Shown: positions 14,116 through 27,360, numbered from the stretch's first letter. The stretch is DNA of 64,000 nt from Stomorhina lunata (GCA_933228675.1 OW121744.1:92611885-92675884); one strand, 5' to 3'. A program made the numbers and translations. The notes: generated by a model not told the origin, from the sequence alone.

Positions 14116-15489
14116 TTTTAATAACAAATTAATTAAAAGTTTCCTTCAGAAATAGCAATTTTTGAAAATTTTGCAATAAAAATTGTATATTTGTGTTTTA
14201 TTTTTGACATGAAGTTAAAAATATAAAAATACTTCAAATATTGTCCTTCTGTCAGTTCCTTAACCTTTTGTCCTTCCATCCGTTGGTCCTTCTGTCTTTG
14301 CAAATACTCACATTTGAAAAAAAAAACTAAAGCTGCCTTCAAAAAAGGGACTAATTTGCGTGATTACCATAAATAAATATTTGTTTTTCTAGAACATCTT
14401 GAAATATTAAAATAAACAAGTAAAAAAGTGAAATGAACTTAAAATGTTAACTCTCTCTCTGACTCAAAATTAACTCTTTCCAAGCATGTCCAACGGTGTG
14501 TGACAAAAATTTGTTACCAAAAACTTATTCAAATATTCAGGGTCAGTTGGCTAAAAAAAAAATAAACAAAATGAAAAAAAAAGATAAGTTAAGAACAAGT
14601 TAAGTGAGCAACAAAAAGGTTTTAAGTAAAAATTTTAACTTAATTTCTAACAAAATAGAAACGTGACGAAAACTTTATGTTGAACTTCAAACCCTTTAAA
14701 ACAAAATTAATACCCATGGCAAAGCTAAGGGACAGACAGACACTTAAATGCTTTTACTTAAAAAAAAAACATTTGAAACTTAAATGTAACAAAATACCCG
14801 AGTAGAGCTTTTTAAATAAACTATTTATGAATGTTTATTTTGCCCAAGATAAAGACAACAATTTTTGAAAACTCTTAAAAATAAGACAATGAAAATATTC
14901 TTTCATATAAATATTTTATTTATGAAAAACAAATTAAACAAGTGTCCCAAAAAAAATATGACAAAAATGTTAAAAAATCATAAATATGTAAATCCTTGGA
15001 GTCCTAAAATGCTTTTAAATAAACACTCAAATGTCTAAAAGGCCGTATTAGTAAAATTTGAAATATTTCTTAATTGTTAGAATTTTAAGTATTTTTGTAA
15101 TAAATCCCAAGTCTCTGATATCCTTTTTATGGTGAATATAACCAGGGGCCACCAATTTAACAATTTCTTAAAAAAATTGTTGTATCCAGCTACAATATTT
15201 CTTATTAGTTTCTAAAATTTATTTCCTTTTGGTTACACGAAAATGTCTACTACATACCTACGAGTGTGTAGTAAATAACCGGAAATGAAATTTTAAATCT
15301 TCTTTGTGTCAATTTTGTAACCCTAATGTGTCAATATAAATCTTGTTACACGCACTAATCTATTAGACCATCACTCACATCAATTCACAATATGGGCGTA
15401 CACACACACACATAGACCTGTAAGATTTCCATATAAAAGAAAATTGACTTTTGAGACACAACCTAAAATGACTTAGGTTCCTAGTTAGA
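14116..15489. other. AT-rich spacer, no gene seen
   Basis: Contains TGTCCTTCTGTC-type simple sequence (about 14240-14310) and a short CA run near 15400. These could be decayed pieces of the dispersed element, but I cannot show this. No reading frame or RNA gene is supported. Confidence 0.5.
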
Positions 15490-15714
15490 ATTTTTATAGA
15501 AAACTTTATATTTTTATAGGAATTTTTTTTTAAATTTTCTATTTTTATAGGAAATTTTTTTTTAAATTTTCTATTTTTATAGGAAATTTTTCAACAAATT
15601 TCTATTTTTATAGGAACATTTAAAAAATTTTTATAGTTTTATAGGAAATTTTTTTTAAAAAAAAGGTCTATTTTATAGGAAATTTTTCAAAAAATTTCTA
15701 TTTATATAGGAAAT

Positions 15715-18700
15715 TTTTCAAATAATTTCTCATTTTATAGGAAATTTTTCAAAATATTTCTAATTTAATAGGAAAATTTTTTAAAAATTTTAAATTAAAA
15801 AATTATCAATTTTAAAAGGATGTTCTTAAAAAATTTCGATTTTTAAACGAAATTTTTCAAAAATTTTCTATTTTTATAGGAAATTTTTCAATTTTCTATT
15901 TTTGTAGGAAATTTTTTAAAAATTTTCTATTTTTATAGGAAATTTTTCAAAAATTTTCTTTTTATAGGAAATTTTTCAAAAATTTTCTATTCTTATAGGG
16001 AATTTTTCAAGAATTTTCAATTTTTATAGCAAAAGTTTTCAATTTTTATAGCAAAATTTTTCAAAAATTTTCTATTTTAATAGGAAATTTTTCAAAAATT
16101 TTCTATTTTTAAAGAAAATTTTCAAAAATTTTCTATTTTTAAAGGAAATTTTTCAAAAATTTTCTATTTTTAAAGAAAATTTTCAAAAATTTTCTATTTT
16201 TATAGGAAATTTTTCCAAAATTTTCTATTTTTATAGGAAATTTTTCAAAAATTTTCTATTTTTATAGGAAATTTTCAAAAGTTTTCTATTTTTATAGGAA
16301 ATTTTTCAAAAATTTTCTATTTTTAAAGAAAATTTTCAAAAATTTTCTATTTTTATAGGAAATTTTTCAAAAATTTTCTATTTTTAAAGAAAATTTTCAA
16401 AAATTTTCTATTTTTATAGGAAATTTTTCCAAAATTTTCTATTTTTATAGGAAATTTTTCAAAAATTTTCTATTTTTATAGGAAATTTTTCAAAAATTTT
16501 CTATTTTTATAGAAAATTTTTCAAAAATTTTCTATTTTTATAGGAAATTTTTCAAAAATTTTCTATTTTTATAGGAAATTTTTCAAAAATTTTCTATTTT
16601 TATAGGAAATTTTTCAAAAATTTTCTATTTTTATAGGAAATTTTTCAAAAATTTTCTATTTTTATAGGAAATTTTTCAAAAATTTTCTATTTTTATAGGA
16701 AATTTTTCAAAAATTTTCTATTTTTATAGGAAATTTTTCAAAAATTTTCTATTTTTATAGGAAATTTTTCAAAAATTTTCTATTTTTATAGGAAATTTTT
16801 CAAAAATTTTCTATTTTTATAGGAAATTTTTCGAAAGTTTTCTATTTTTATAGGAAATTTTTCGAAAATTTCCTATTTTTATAGGAAATTTTTTGAAAAT
16901 TTTCCGTTTTTGTAGGAAATTTTTCGAAAATTTTCCGTTTTTGTAGGAAATTTTTCAAAAATTTTCTATTTTAATAGGAAATTTTTCAAAACTTTTCTAT
17001 TTTATAGGAAATTTTTCGAAAATATTCTATTTTTATAGGAAATTTTTCCAAAATTTTCTATTTTTATAGGAAATTTTTCAAAAATTTTCTATTTTTATAG
17101 GAAATTTTCAAAAGTTTTCTATTTTTATAGGAAATTTTTCAAAAATTTTCTATTTTTAAAGAAAATTTTCAAAAATTTTCTATTTTTATAGGAAATTTTT
17201 CAAAAATTTTCTATTTTTAAAGAAAATTTTCAAAAATTTTCTATTTTTATAGGAAATTTTTCCAAAATTTTCTATTTTTATAGGAAATTTTTCAAAAATT
17301 TTCTATTTTTATAGGAAATTTTTCAAAAATTTTCTATTTTTATAGGAAATTTTTCAAAAATTTTCTATTTTTATAGGAAACTTTTCAAAAATTTTCTATT
17401 TTTATAGGAAATTTTTCAAAAATTTTCTATTTTTATAGGAAATTTTTCAAAAATTTTCTATTTTTATAGGAAATTTTTCAAAAATTTTCTATTTTTATAG
17501 GAAATTTTTCAAAAATTTCCTATAAAAATAGAAAATTTTTGAAAAATTTCCTATAAAAATAGAAAATTTTTGAAAAATTTCCTATAAAAATAGAAAATTT
17601 TTGAAAAGTTTCCTATAAAAATAGAAAATTTTTGAAAAATTTCCTATAAAAATAGAAAATTTTTGAAAAATTTCCTATAAAAATAGAAAATTTTTGAAAA
17701 ATTTCCTATAAAAATAGAAAATTTTGGAAAAATTTCCTATAAAAATAGAAAATTTTTGAAAATTTTCTTTAAAAATAGAAAATTTTTGAAAAATTTCCTA
17801 TAAAAATAGAAAATTTTTGAAAATTTTCTTTAAAAATAGAAAATTTTTGAAAAATTTCCTATAAAAATAGAAAACTTTTGAAAATTTCCTATAAAAATAG
17901 AAAATTTTTGAAAAATTTCCTATAAAAATAGAAAATTTTGGAAAAATTTCCTATAAAAATAGAATATTTTCGAAAAATTTCCTATAAAATAGAAAAGTTT
18001 TGAAAAATTTCCTATTAAAATAGAAAATTTTTGAAAAATTTCCTACAAAAACGGAAAATTTTCGAAAAATTTCCTACAAAAACGGAAAATTTTCAAAAAA
18101 TTTCCTATAAAAATAGGAAATTTTCGAAAAATTTCCTATAAAAATAGAAAACTTTCGAAAAATTTCCTATAAAAATAGAAAATTTTTGAAAAATTTCCTA
18201 TAAAAATAGAAAATTTTTGAAAAATTTCCTATAAAAATAGAAAATTTTTGAAAAATTTCCTATAAAAATAGAAAATTTTTGAAAAATTTCCTATAAAAAT
18301 AGAAAATTTTTGAAAAATTTCCTATAAAAATAGAAAATTTTTGAAAAATTTCCTATAAAAATAGAAAATTTTTGAAAAATTTTCTATAAAAATAGAAAAT
18401 TTTTGAAAAATTTCCTATAAAAATAGAAAATTTTTGAAAAATTTCCTATAAAAATAGAAAATTTTGGAAAAATTTCCTATAAAAATAGAAAATTTTTGAA
18501 AATTTTCTTTAAAAATAGAAAATTTTTGAAAAATTTCCTATAAAAATAGAAAATTTTTGAAAATTTTCTTTAAAAATAGAAAATTTTTGAAAAATTTCCT
18601 ATAAAAATAGAAAACTTTTGAAAATTTCCTATAAAAATAGAAAATTTTTGAAAAATTTCCTATAAAAATAGAAAATTTTGGAAAAATTTCCTATAAAAAT

Positions 18701-20475
18701 AGAAAATTTTTGAAAAATTTCCTATAAAAATAGAAAATTTTTGAAAAATTTCCTATAAAAATAGAAAATTTTTGAAAAGTTTCCTATAAAAATAGAAAAT
18801 TTTTGAAAAATTTCCTATAAAAATAGAAAATTTTTGAAAAATTTCCTATAAAAATAGAAAATTTTTGAAAAATTTCCTATAAAAATAGAAAATTTTTGAA
18901 AAATTTCCTATAAAAATAGAAAATTTTTGAAAAATTTTCTATAAAAATAGAAAATTTTTGAAAAATTTCCTATAAAAATAGAAAATTTTTGAAAAATTTC
19001 CTATAAAAATAGAAAATTTTGGAAAAATTTCCTATAAAAATAGAAAATTTTTGAAAATTTTCTTTAAAAATAGAAAATTTTTGAAAAATTTCCTATAAAA
19101 ATAGAAAATTTTTGAAAATTTTCTTTAAAAATAGAAAATTTTTGAAAAATTTCCTATAAAAATAGAAAACTTTTGAAAATTTCCTATAAAAATAGAAAAT
19201 TTTTGAAAAATTTCCTATAAAAATAGAAAATTTTGGAAAAATTTCCTATAAAAATAGAATATTTTCGAAAAATTTCCTATAAAATAGAAAAGTTTTGAAA
19301 AATTTCCTATTAAAATAGAAAATTTTTGAAAAATTTCCTACAAAAACGGAAAATTTTCGAAAAATTTCCTACAAAAACGGAAAATTTTCAAAAAATTTCC
19401 TATAAAAATAGGAAATTTTCGAAAAATTTCCTATAAAAATAGAAAACTTTCGAAAAATTTCCTATAAAAATAGAAAATTTTTGAAAAATTTCCTATAAAA
19501 ATAGAAAATTTTTGAAAAATTTCCTATAAAAATAGAAAATTTTTGAAAAATTTCCTATAAAAATAGAAAATTTTTGAAAAATTTCCTATAAAAATAGAAA
19601 ATTTTTGAAAAATTTCCTATAAAAATAGAAAATTTTTGAAAAATTTCCTATAAAAATAGAAAATTTTTGAAAAATTTTCTATAAAAATAGAAAATTTTTG
19701 AAAAATTTCCTATAAAAATAGAAAATTTTTGAAAAATTTCCTATAAAAATAGAAAATTTTGGAAAAATTTCCTATAAAAATAGAAAATTTTTGAAAATTT
19801 TCTTTAAAAATAGAAAATTTTTGAAAAATTTCCTATAAAAATAGAAAATTTTTGAAAATTTTCTTTAAAAATAGAAAATTTTTGAAAAATTTCCTATAAA
19901 AATAGAAAACTTTTGAAAATTTCCTATAAAAATAGAAAATTTTTGAAAAATTTCCTATAAAAATAGAAAATTTTGGAAAAATTTCCTATAAAAATAGAAA
20001 ATTTTTGAAAATTTTCTTTAAAAATAGAAAATTTTTGAAAAATTTCCTTTAAAAATAGAAAATTTTTGAAAATTTTCTTTAAAAATAGAAAATTTTTGAA
20101 AAATTTCCTATTAAAATAGAAAATTTTTGAAAAATTTTGCTATAAAAATTGAAAACTTTTGCTATAAAAATTGAAAATTCTTGAAAAATTCCCTATAAGA
20201 ATAGAAAATTTTTGAAAAATTTCCTATAAAAAGAAAATTTTTGAAAAATTTCCTATAAAAATAGAAAATTTTTAAAAAATTTCCTACAAAAATAGAAAAT
20301 TGAAAAATTTCCTATAAAAATAGAAAATTTTTGAAAAATTTCGTTTAAAAATCGAAATTTTTTAAGAACATCCTTTTAAAATTGATAATTTTTTAATTTA
20401 AAATTTTTAAAAAATTTTCCTATTAAATTAGAAATATTTTGAAAAATTTCCTATAAAATGAGAAATTATTTGAAA
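15715..20475. repeat. Giant inverted repeat with unequal arms, centre 17510
   Basis: The arms share ordered variant units and not only the consensus. TAGCAAAAGTTTTCAATTTT near 16020 mirrors its reverse complement near 20150. The non-canonical AAATTATCAATTTTAAAAGG stretch near 15805 mirrors the stretch near 20375. The CCGTTTTTGTAGG pair near 16890-16950 mirrors the ACAAAAACGG pair near 18045-18080. The left arm is about 1.8 kb and the right arm about 2.97 kb. The excess is explained by a tandem duplication in the right arm plus gain or loss of single units. Confidence 0.88.
17723..19990. repeat. Tandem duplication of a block of variant units, offset about 1.3 kb
   Basis: An ordered block starts with TTTTGGAAAAATTT, then two CTTTAAAAATAG units, AAAACTTTTGAAAATTTCC, the ACAAAAACGG pair, and the first motifs again. 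It occurs at about 17723-18690 and again at about 19018-19990. Matching landmarks are 1295-1299 bases apart (ACAAAAACGG near 18045 and 19341). This is higher-order structure inside the 31-bp array. Confidence 0.85.
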
Positions 20476-20863
20476 AATTTTCTATTTTTATAGAAAATTT
20501 TTCAAAAATTTTTTATTTTGATAGGAAATTTTTCAAAAATTTCAATTTTTATAGGAAATTTTTCAAAAACTTTCTATTTTTATAGGAAATTTTTCAACAA
20601 TTTTCTATTTTTACAAATGTTTTTAATTTTTTTAAGAAATGTTTAAAAAATTTTTGAAGATATTCCTAAAACAGATGGACATTTTTTTAAATATTTCCTA
20701 TGAAAGTAAAAATAGAAATCCTTTAAAATAGAACATTTTAGAAAAATGTCCTATAAAAATAGAAAATGTTTGAGAAATTTCCTATTAAAATAGTAAATTT
20801 TTGAAAAATTTTCTTTAAAAATAGAACATTTTTGAAAAATTTGCTTTTAAAATAGAAAATTTA

Positions 20864-20926
20864 TGCCTTCTATAGTGTAGGGTGTAGTATGTTAAGTCTT
20901 GATTGACTATAATACTTTCTTACTTG
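20864..20926 (+). mobile_element. 3' terminus of the dispersed Helitron/Helentron-like element
   Basis: Immediately after the array the sequence ends in GACTATAATACTTTCTTACTTG, preceded by a TAGTGTAGGGTGTAGTATG stretch. It aligns with the last 60 or so bases of the copies ending at 31857 and 51969. Only the 3' end is recognisable, so the preceding array occupies the place of the element's interior. The 5' end was not found. Confidence 0.7.
20891..20907 (+). other. 3' subterminal hairpin
   Basis: GTTAA and TTGAC pair around a seven-base loop, ending 19 bases before the inferred 3' terminus. Compared with the stem GTCGG/CCGAC at 51935-51950, two pairs have changed from G-C to A-T on both sides and one has become a G-U wobble, so pairing is preserved. 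Confidence 0.6.
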
Positions 20927-21939
20927 TTTTTGTGGTAACTTCTTTAATTTTCGAGATAAATTATAAAACTGTCTTACTCTTCATCATAAATTTCCTTTCC
21001 AAATTTGAATCTATTTTAAGATTTCTTCTCGTTCTTTTTTTCAAAAGATTTTGTTTTTGTCTAAAAATGATTTAATATTGACATAAATTAAACTTTTTCT
21101 GTCTTTCCTCTTGTTGGGAATTATTTATGTGTTTATGCTTTGAAATGGCCTAAAGGAATTAGCAGAGATTAAAGGAATAATCATGTTGTTTTTTGTTTTT
21201 GGCAAAAGGAAAAATAATTTATGAACAAAATTATAAATATTTATGTTGAAGCATTTAGTTGGAAAAATAAATGAAATAAGACAATTTTTGCTATTTATTA
21301 AAAAAGTTTAAAAATAAACATTTATTTACAAAATAAATTTAAAATTTTACCTCTACTGGCAACTGTTGCACCACTCACACAGTGGCTGTGGCATGTTTTA
21401 ATATATAAATTTATGTTCACTTGGAAAAAAAATCATAATAAAAAGTTTAATGAAATGAAAGGAAAGGAAAAAGTTTAATAATAAATCGTGTAAATGTCTT
21501 ATGGCTTATTTATTAGGTATAAAATTTCTTTATTTTCTCTTTCTATTTCACTAGAAAATTTGCATATTTCATTTGAAAATTTCTTTTTCCTGGAATGCCA
21601 AAGTGAAATGTTTCCTATTACTCTACTACAAACCATCTAGAGTTACCCGTAGTTGTTGGCTTCCTTGTTTTATTTTTGCATTTAGTTAAACAGTTTATGT
21701 ATATCCTGGTAGAAATCTTATAAAACTATTTCACTCTCACTTCTCATACTCAGTTGTAGTCCTTGTTAGCAGCAGAACCTAATAGCCATAATATTTTTAG
21801 AGCTTTCTCTATATTTTATATATACAATTTCTTTTGGAGTGTGTAGGAGTTTGCGAGGATTTGCTATATTTTATCCATTAAGATCTGGAGGCTTGTTTAG
21901 CTAGAGATATTAGGTAAGCACACAAAGTAGGGAGGTACA
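20927..21939. other. AT-rich low-copy DNA, no gene seen
   Basis: No reading frame, RNA gene or repeat family that I can support. Base composition is like the other spacers. Confidence 0.55.
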
Positions 21940-24815
21940 ATGAAAATTTTTTCGAAAATTTCCTAATTTTATAGGAAATTTTTCGAATATTTCTTATTCT
22001 TATAGGAAATTTTTCGAAATATTCCTATTTTTATAGGATTTTTTTAGAAAGTTTCTAATTTTTATAGGAAATTTCTCGAAAATTTTGTATTTTTATAGGA
22101 ATTCTTTGGAAAATTTCCTATTTTTAAAGGAAATTTTTTGAAAATTTCATATTTTTATAGCAAAATTTTCAAAAATTTCCTATTTTTATAGGAAATTTTT
22201 CGAAAATTTCCTATTTTTATAGGAAATTTTTCGAAAATTTCTTATTTTTATACGAAATTTTTCGAAAATTTCTTATTTTTATACGAAATTTTTCGAAAAT
22301 TTCCTATTGGAATATAGAAAATTTTTCGAAAATTTCCTATTTTTATAGGAAATTTTTCGAAAATTTCCTCTTTTTATAGGAAATTTTTCGAAAATTTCTT
22401 ATTCTTATAGGAAATTTTTCGAAATATTCCTATTTTTATAGGATTTTTTTAGAAAGTTTCTTTGGAAAATTTCCTATTTTAATAGGAAATTTTTTGGAAA
22501 ATTTCATATTTTTATAGGAAATTTTTCAAAAATTTCCTATTTAAAATAGGAAATTTTCCAAAAATTTCCTATTTTGATAGTAAATTTTTCAAAAATTTCC
22601 TATTTTTATAGGAAATTTTTCGAAAATTTCTTCTTTTTATAGGAAATTTTTCGAAAATTTCATATTTTTATAGGAAATTTTTCGAAAATTTCCAATAGGA
22701 ATATAGAAAATTTTTCGAAAATTTCCTATTTTTAAAGGAAATTTTTCGAAAATTTCCTCTTTTTATAGGAAAATTTTCGAAAATTTCATATTTTTATAGG
22801 AAATTAAAAAAATCCTATTTGTACAGTAAATTGTTCAAAAATTTCCTATATTTATAGGAAATTTTTCAAAAATTTCCTATTTTTATAGAAAATTTTTCAA
22901 AAATTTCTTATTTTTATTTGAAATTTTTGAAAATTTCCTATTTTTTATAGGAAATTTTTCTAAAATTTCCTATTTTTATAGGAAATTTTTCTAAAATTTC
23001 CTATTTTTATAGGAAATTTTTCTAAAATTTCCTATTTTTATAGGAAATTTTTCTAAAATTTCCTATTTTTATGGGAAATTTTTCGAAAATTTCTTATTTT
23101 GATAGGAAATTTTTCGAAAATTTATTATTTTTATAGAAAATTTTTCAAAAATTTCTTATTTTTATAGGAAATTTTTCGAAAATTTCCTATTTTTATAAGA
23201 AATTTTTCAACAATTTCCTATTTTTACAAGAAATTTTTCGAAAATTTCCTATTTTTATAGGAAATTTTTCAAAAATTTTCTACTTCTATTGGAAATTTTT
23301 CGAAAATTATCTGTTTCCAAAGGAAGTTTTTCGAATATTATATATTTTTCAAATTTTTCAAAAATTTTCTATTTTTATAGAAAATTTTTCTAAAATTTTC
23401 TATTTTTATAAAAAATTTTCCAAAAATTTTCTATTTTTATAGAAAATTTTCCAAAAATTTTCTATTTTTATAGAAAATTTTTCAAAAATTTTCTTTTTTT
23501 ATAGAAAATTTTTCAAAAATTTTCTATTTTTATAGAAAATTTTTCAAAAATTTTCAATTTTTATAGAAAATTTTTCAAAAATTTTCTATTTTTATAGAAA
23601 ATTTTTAAAAAATTTTCTTTTTTTATGGAAAATTTTTTAAAAATTTTCTATTTTTATAGAAAATTTTTCAAAAATTTTCTATTTTTATAGAAAATTTTTC
23701 AAAAATTTTCTATTTTTATAGAAAATTTTTCAAAAATTTTCTATTTTTATAGAAAATTTTTCAAAAATTTTCTATTTTTATAGAAAATTTTTCAAAAATT
23801 TTCTATTTTTATAGAAAATTTTTCAAAAATTTTCTATTTTTATAGAAAATTTTTCAAAAATTTTCTATTTTTATAGAAAATTTTTCAAAAATTTTCTATT
23901 TTTATAGAAAATTTTTCAAAAATTTTCTATTTTTATAGAAAATTTTTCAAAAATTTTCTATTTTTATAGAAAATTTTTCAAAAATTTTCTATTTTTATAG
24001 AAAATTTTTCAAAAATTTTATATTTTTATAGGAAATTTTTCGAAAATTTCCTATTTTTACAGGAAATTTTTCGAAAATTTTCTATTTTTATAATAAATTT
24101 TTCGACAATTTCCTATTTTTACAGGAAATTTTTCGAAAATTTTCTACTTTTATAGGAAATTGTTCGAACATTTTCGAAAATTTCCTATTTTTATAGAAAA
24201 TTTTTCGAAAATTTCGTACTTCCATTGGAAATTTTTCGAAAATTATCTATGTCCAAAGGAAGTTTTTCGAATATTATCTATTTTTATAGGAAATTTTTCG
24301 AAAATTTCCTACTTTTATAGTAAATTTTTCGAAAATTTCCTACTTTTATAGGAAATTTTTCGAAAATTTTTTACTTTTATAGTAAATTTATGCAAAAATT
24401 TACTACTTCTATACGATTTTTTTTTAAAAGTTTCCTATTTTTTATAGAAAATTTTCAAAAATTTCCTATTTTGATAGGAAAATTTTCAAATAAAATATTT
24501 CCTATTTTTATAGGAAATTTTTCGAAAAATTAATATTTTTATAGGAAATTTTTCTAAAATTTCCTATTTTTATAGGAAATTTTGCGAAAATTTCCCATTT
24601 TTATAGGAAATTTTGCGAAAATTTCCAATTTTTATAGGAAAATTTTGCGAAAATTTCCAATTTTTATAGGAAAATTTTACGAAAATTTCATACTACTATA
24701 TGAAATTTTTCGAAAAATTTCATATTTTTATAGGAATTTTTCGAAAATTTCATATTTTTATAGGAAATTTTTCGGAAAATTCATATTTTTATAGGAAGTC
24801 TTTCAAAAGTTTCCT
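21940..24815. repeat. 31-bp tandem array, family II, with CGAAAATTTCC subtype
   Basis: Units read GGAAATTTTTCGAAAATTTC then CTATTTTTATA. The flanks (21940-23340 and 24030-24815) carry the TTCGAAAATTT subtype with TTCGAA palindromes and much variation. An inner block (about 23370-24020) is a homogeneous AGAAAATTTTTCAAAAATTT subtype of about 20 units, which looks like a younger amplification inside an older array. Short frames in it are repeat artefacts. Confidence 0.94.
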
Positions 24816-25321
24816 TTCCATTATTACCAAAACTGACTGCAGTATTTCTTATTCTAAATATTTCTAATTAATTCTTGATTATGAAGATACTAGTTTCAGC
24901 TGTTAGCACTGCTTATTATGAATTGTTAAACGAATATTTTTCTCCCCCCTAATCATTCTATCCATTTTTTATTAAATGAATCCTTGAGTCTCAATTTTAT
25001 TTATTTTCTCTGTATTTTTCCCCTTCCTAAAGCGTGATGCATAAAATAACAGATTTAAAGTATCTATGTTTAGTTTATTTTAACTTTTATTTCAACTTGA
25101 AATACATAAAAATGTTTGTAGTCTATTTATTATGTTTTTACATTTATTGCCTGACTGTAGTCACATAGTGTTAGAACGTTATTAGAGCTTGCGAAAGGCT
25201 CTTTAAGTAAAATCCTTGTAGCTGGTATTTTATGGTAAGTGCAAAATGCAAAACTGTAAGAAAATAAGAAAAAAACACTAAAGCTCTGCTTTAATTTTGT
25301 CACTTATAGGTTTAATGAAAG

Positions 25322-25388
25322 CCCAGCAGTTTTAAAATAAGTCTATTAGTATTAGTATTATAATTTTGCATGGATTTGAACTGCTGGG
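25322..25388. mobile_element. Small MITE-like unit with CCCAGCAGTT inverted ends
   Basis: CCCAGCAGTT at 25322-25331 and its perfect reverse complement AACTGCTGGG at 25379-25388 bracket 47 bases. A third copy of AACTGCTGGG occurs alone at 41866-41875. No flanking target duplication is evident, so this may be a solo relic or a chance inverted repeat. Confidence 0.3.
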
Positions 25389-26741
25389 TGGTGCCTAGAT
25401 ATGCCTGTGTATGTGTTAATGTGCAAGTGCTTCTCGAATTACACTGTTTGGGTTTTCATATTTAAATGTTTGTAGCATAAGTTAAAGCAACAGAAGCAAT
25501 AGCAGTTTCCAGCTTCAGCCTCTGCAGTGTTAAGGCATTGCTAGCAGTTAAAGGGAATTCTTTAGTGTTTCGATATGATGCTGATACTGATGATGGCGAA
25601 AATGAAGATGGCATAAGTTAGCTGTTGGCAATAAACAGATATTCTTGTCATTTTCCAAGGACGAAAATAAAATGGAAAAAAAAAAATGTTAAATGCTATC
25701 AAAAGCTAAAGAGAAAGTTATTTTAAATAAAAAAAAAATACTTGGTAATAATAAGGAAAATGAAAGCTATTAAGGCATTGAGTATTTGCAATAAGATATT
25801 TTTTAATGACGTTTATTTTAGATAAAAAAATAAAACTAAATTTATGGTTTGATATTTTTAAAATGAAAATTTATGAAGAATTTAATATATCCTTTTTAAA
25901 TATTTCTTGACCAAACGTTTTTTTATTTATTGACAAACGTCTAAAGTTCTAGCTTAATCTTAATGGGGTCACTGGTATAAAAATCTCCCCTATTCAGTTA
26001 CATTTTAGAGGCAGATTTTTCTTTCTTTTTGCGTAAATAATAAAACAGAGGTTGCAAAAAATAGACGTTGATTTAAATTCAAAATAAATGTTTACGTCTC
26101 GTCTGGTTCATTTAAAACTCATTTATCAGGAGAATCAAATAAAAATAAACACAATTAACCAGAGTCATATAAAATGAACATTTTATTTTACCTTAGGTAA
26201 GGTATCATAAAAAAATCGACTAAAATGCAAAAAAATCTGAAAAGTTATAAACAAAACAATTTAAAAAATTCAAATGAAATAAAATTACTTTAAACAAAAA
26301 CAGAACCTAAAAAAATAAATGAAATGCAACAGAATTTAATTTGAACGCATGAAAAACTTAAGAACTCTCACATATTCAAACTTAACTACCCGACAGTTTC
26401 AATGAAAACAATGTCTCATGCTCTTCTTATTTGTAAATTATTATCAGTTTATGGCAAAATTATAGTAATTATGAGCCCATCAAATTGTCAAAAGAGTAAA
26501 AATACCCAGATGTTACCTATTTTGACTCATCTTTCGTGAAAACAATGCCAAAAAATGTAACAAGTACTTAATTTAATACTTATAGAAATAAACTAAATGC
26601 GAATTATAAAAAACTATATAAAGTTATTTTATTTCTCATTTGGATAAGTTTGAAGTCGAACTGTTAATAAAAACTGTTGGGTCTCCGCTTAAAACTAACA
26701 CACACGCATTCGAGTTAAGCCACTGGGAGTTGGAAAACTAA

Positions 26742-26764
26742 AACACAAACACACACACACACAA
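26742..26764. repeat. CA microsatellite
   Basis: A run of CA dinucleotides with one AA interruption, in low-copy DNA. Confidence 0.85.
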
Positions 26765-27360
26765 ATGAGTTAATCACTATTTAATCCAATGTTAATATGT
26801 TAATTGGATTTATTGTATTGTCGTAGTGTCGTATTGTTTAATTTACACATAACTGTACTGCGAGTATTGTCAATGCCCTGTCCAATAAAATGTAAAATTA
26901 CCCATTAGCAATTACTTTTTTTTTCCAAAGAACTCCCAGTGATTTTCTAACTTTGTTGCTGTTTTACTTTAAAAGTGTTTTAAACAGAAATAAAATAGTT
27001 ATCTATTTGTTTTATATTGAACTGTCTAAAAGAGAAACACACTCATAAAAAAATACTATTTAAACTTTTAAATTGCATTTATAATTTGTTTGCATACACT
27101 TTGACCTTTTTCTGAAAGATATGATAAGAATATGGGGAATGAATATTATTTGGTTAAATGAAATATTAAAAAAGTAAACATGTACCATAAGCATTATTAA
27201 CATGATTTTAATTATTCATAATTTTGTTTAATTTTAATCTGTTATTTACATATTTTTTATACCAATCATCAACAAGAATGGGGGTATATTAAGACCTTCA
27301 TTCCGTTTGTAACTTATTTAATATAGACTGAAAAACAAAAAGGCATAAGACGGTTGAGCG

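Larger units (their letters stand above)
15490..20863. repeat. 31-bp tandem array, family II, with polarity switch at 17510
   Basis: Units run in the CTATTTTTATAGG orientation up to the C at 17510 and in the reverse orientation (CCTATAAAAATAG) from there to about 20460. Then comes a short mixed stretch (20480-20640) and a final reversed stretch to 20863. Variant units (CTTTAAAAATAG, TTTTGGAAAAATTT, ACAAAAACGG, AAAACTTTTG) make the order of units traceable across the array. Confidence 0.96.
24816..27261. other. Longest low-copy stretch, no gene recognised
   Basis: About 2.4 kb of AT-rich DNA without a long reading frame, tRNA or splice-flanked exon that I can defend. A stretch at 25490-25620 is less AT-rich (CAGAAGCAATAGCAG, GATGCTGATACTGATGATGG) and would be the first place to look for a conserved non-coding block or small exon, but nothing in it is diagnostic. 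A CA microsatellite and a small CCCAGCAGTT inverted-repeat unit are listed separately. Confidence 0.5.

Noticed and set aside
11160..14320. A further dispersed-element copy enclosing the 11.7-14.1 kb array
   Set aside because: Only short GACAGACGGACAG and TCCTTCTGTC-like stretches are present. There is no terminal hairpin and no TTTCTTACTTG end, so the evidence is too weak.
24160..24794. Two short frames in the 22-24.8 kb array
   Set aside because: Repeat artefacts of the same kind, with a periodic Phe-rich pattern.
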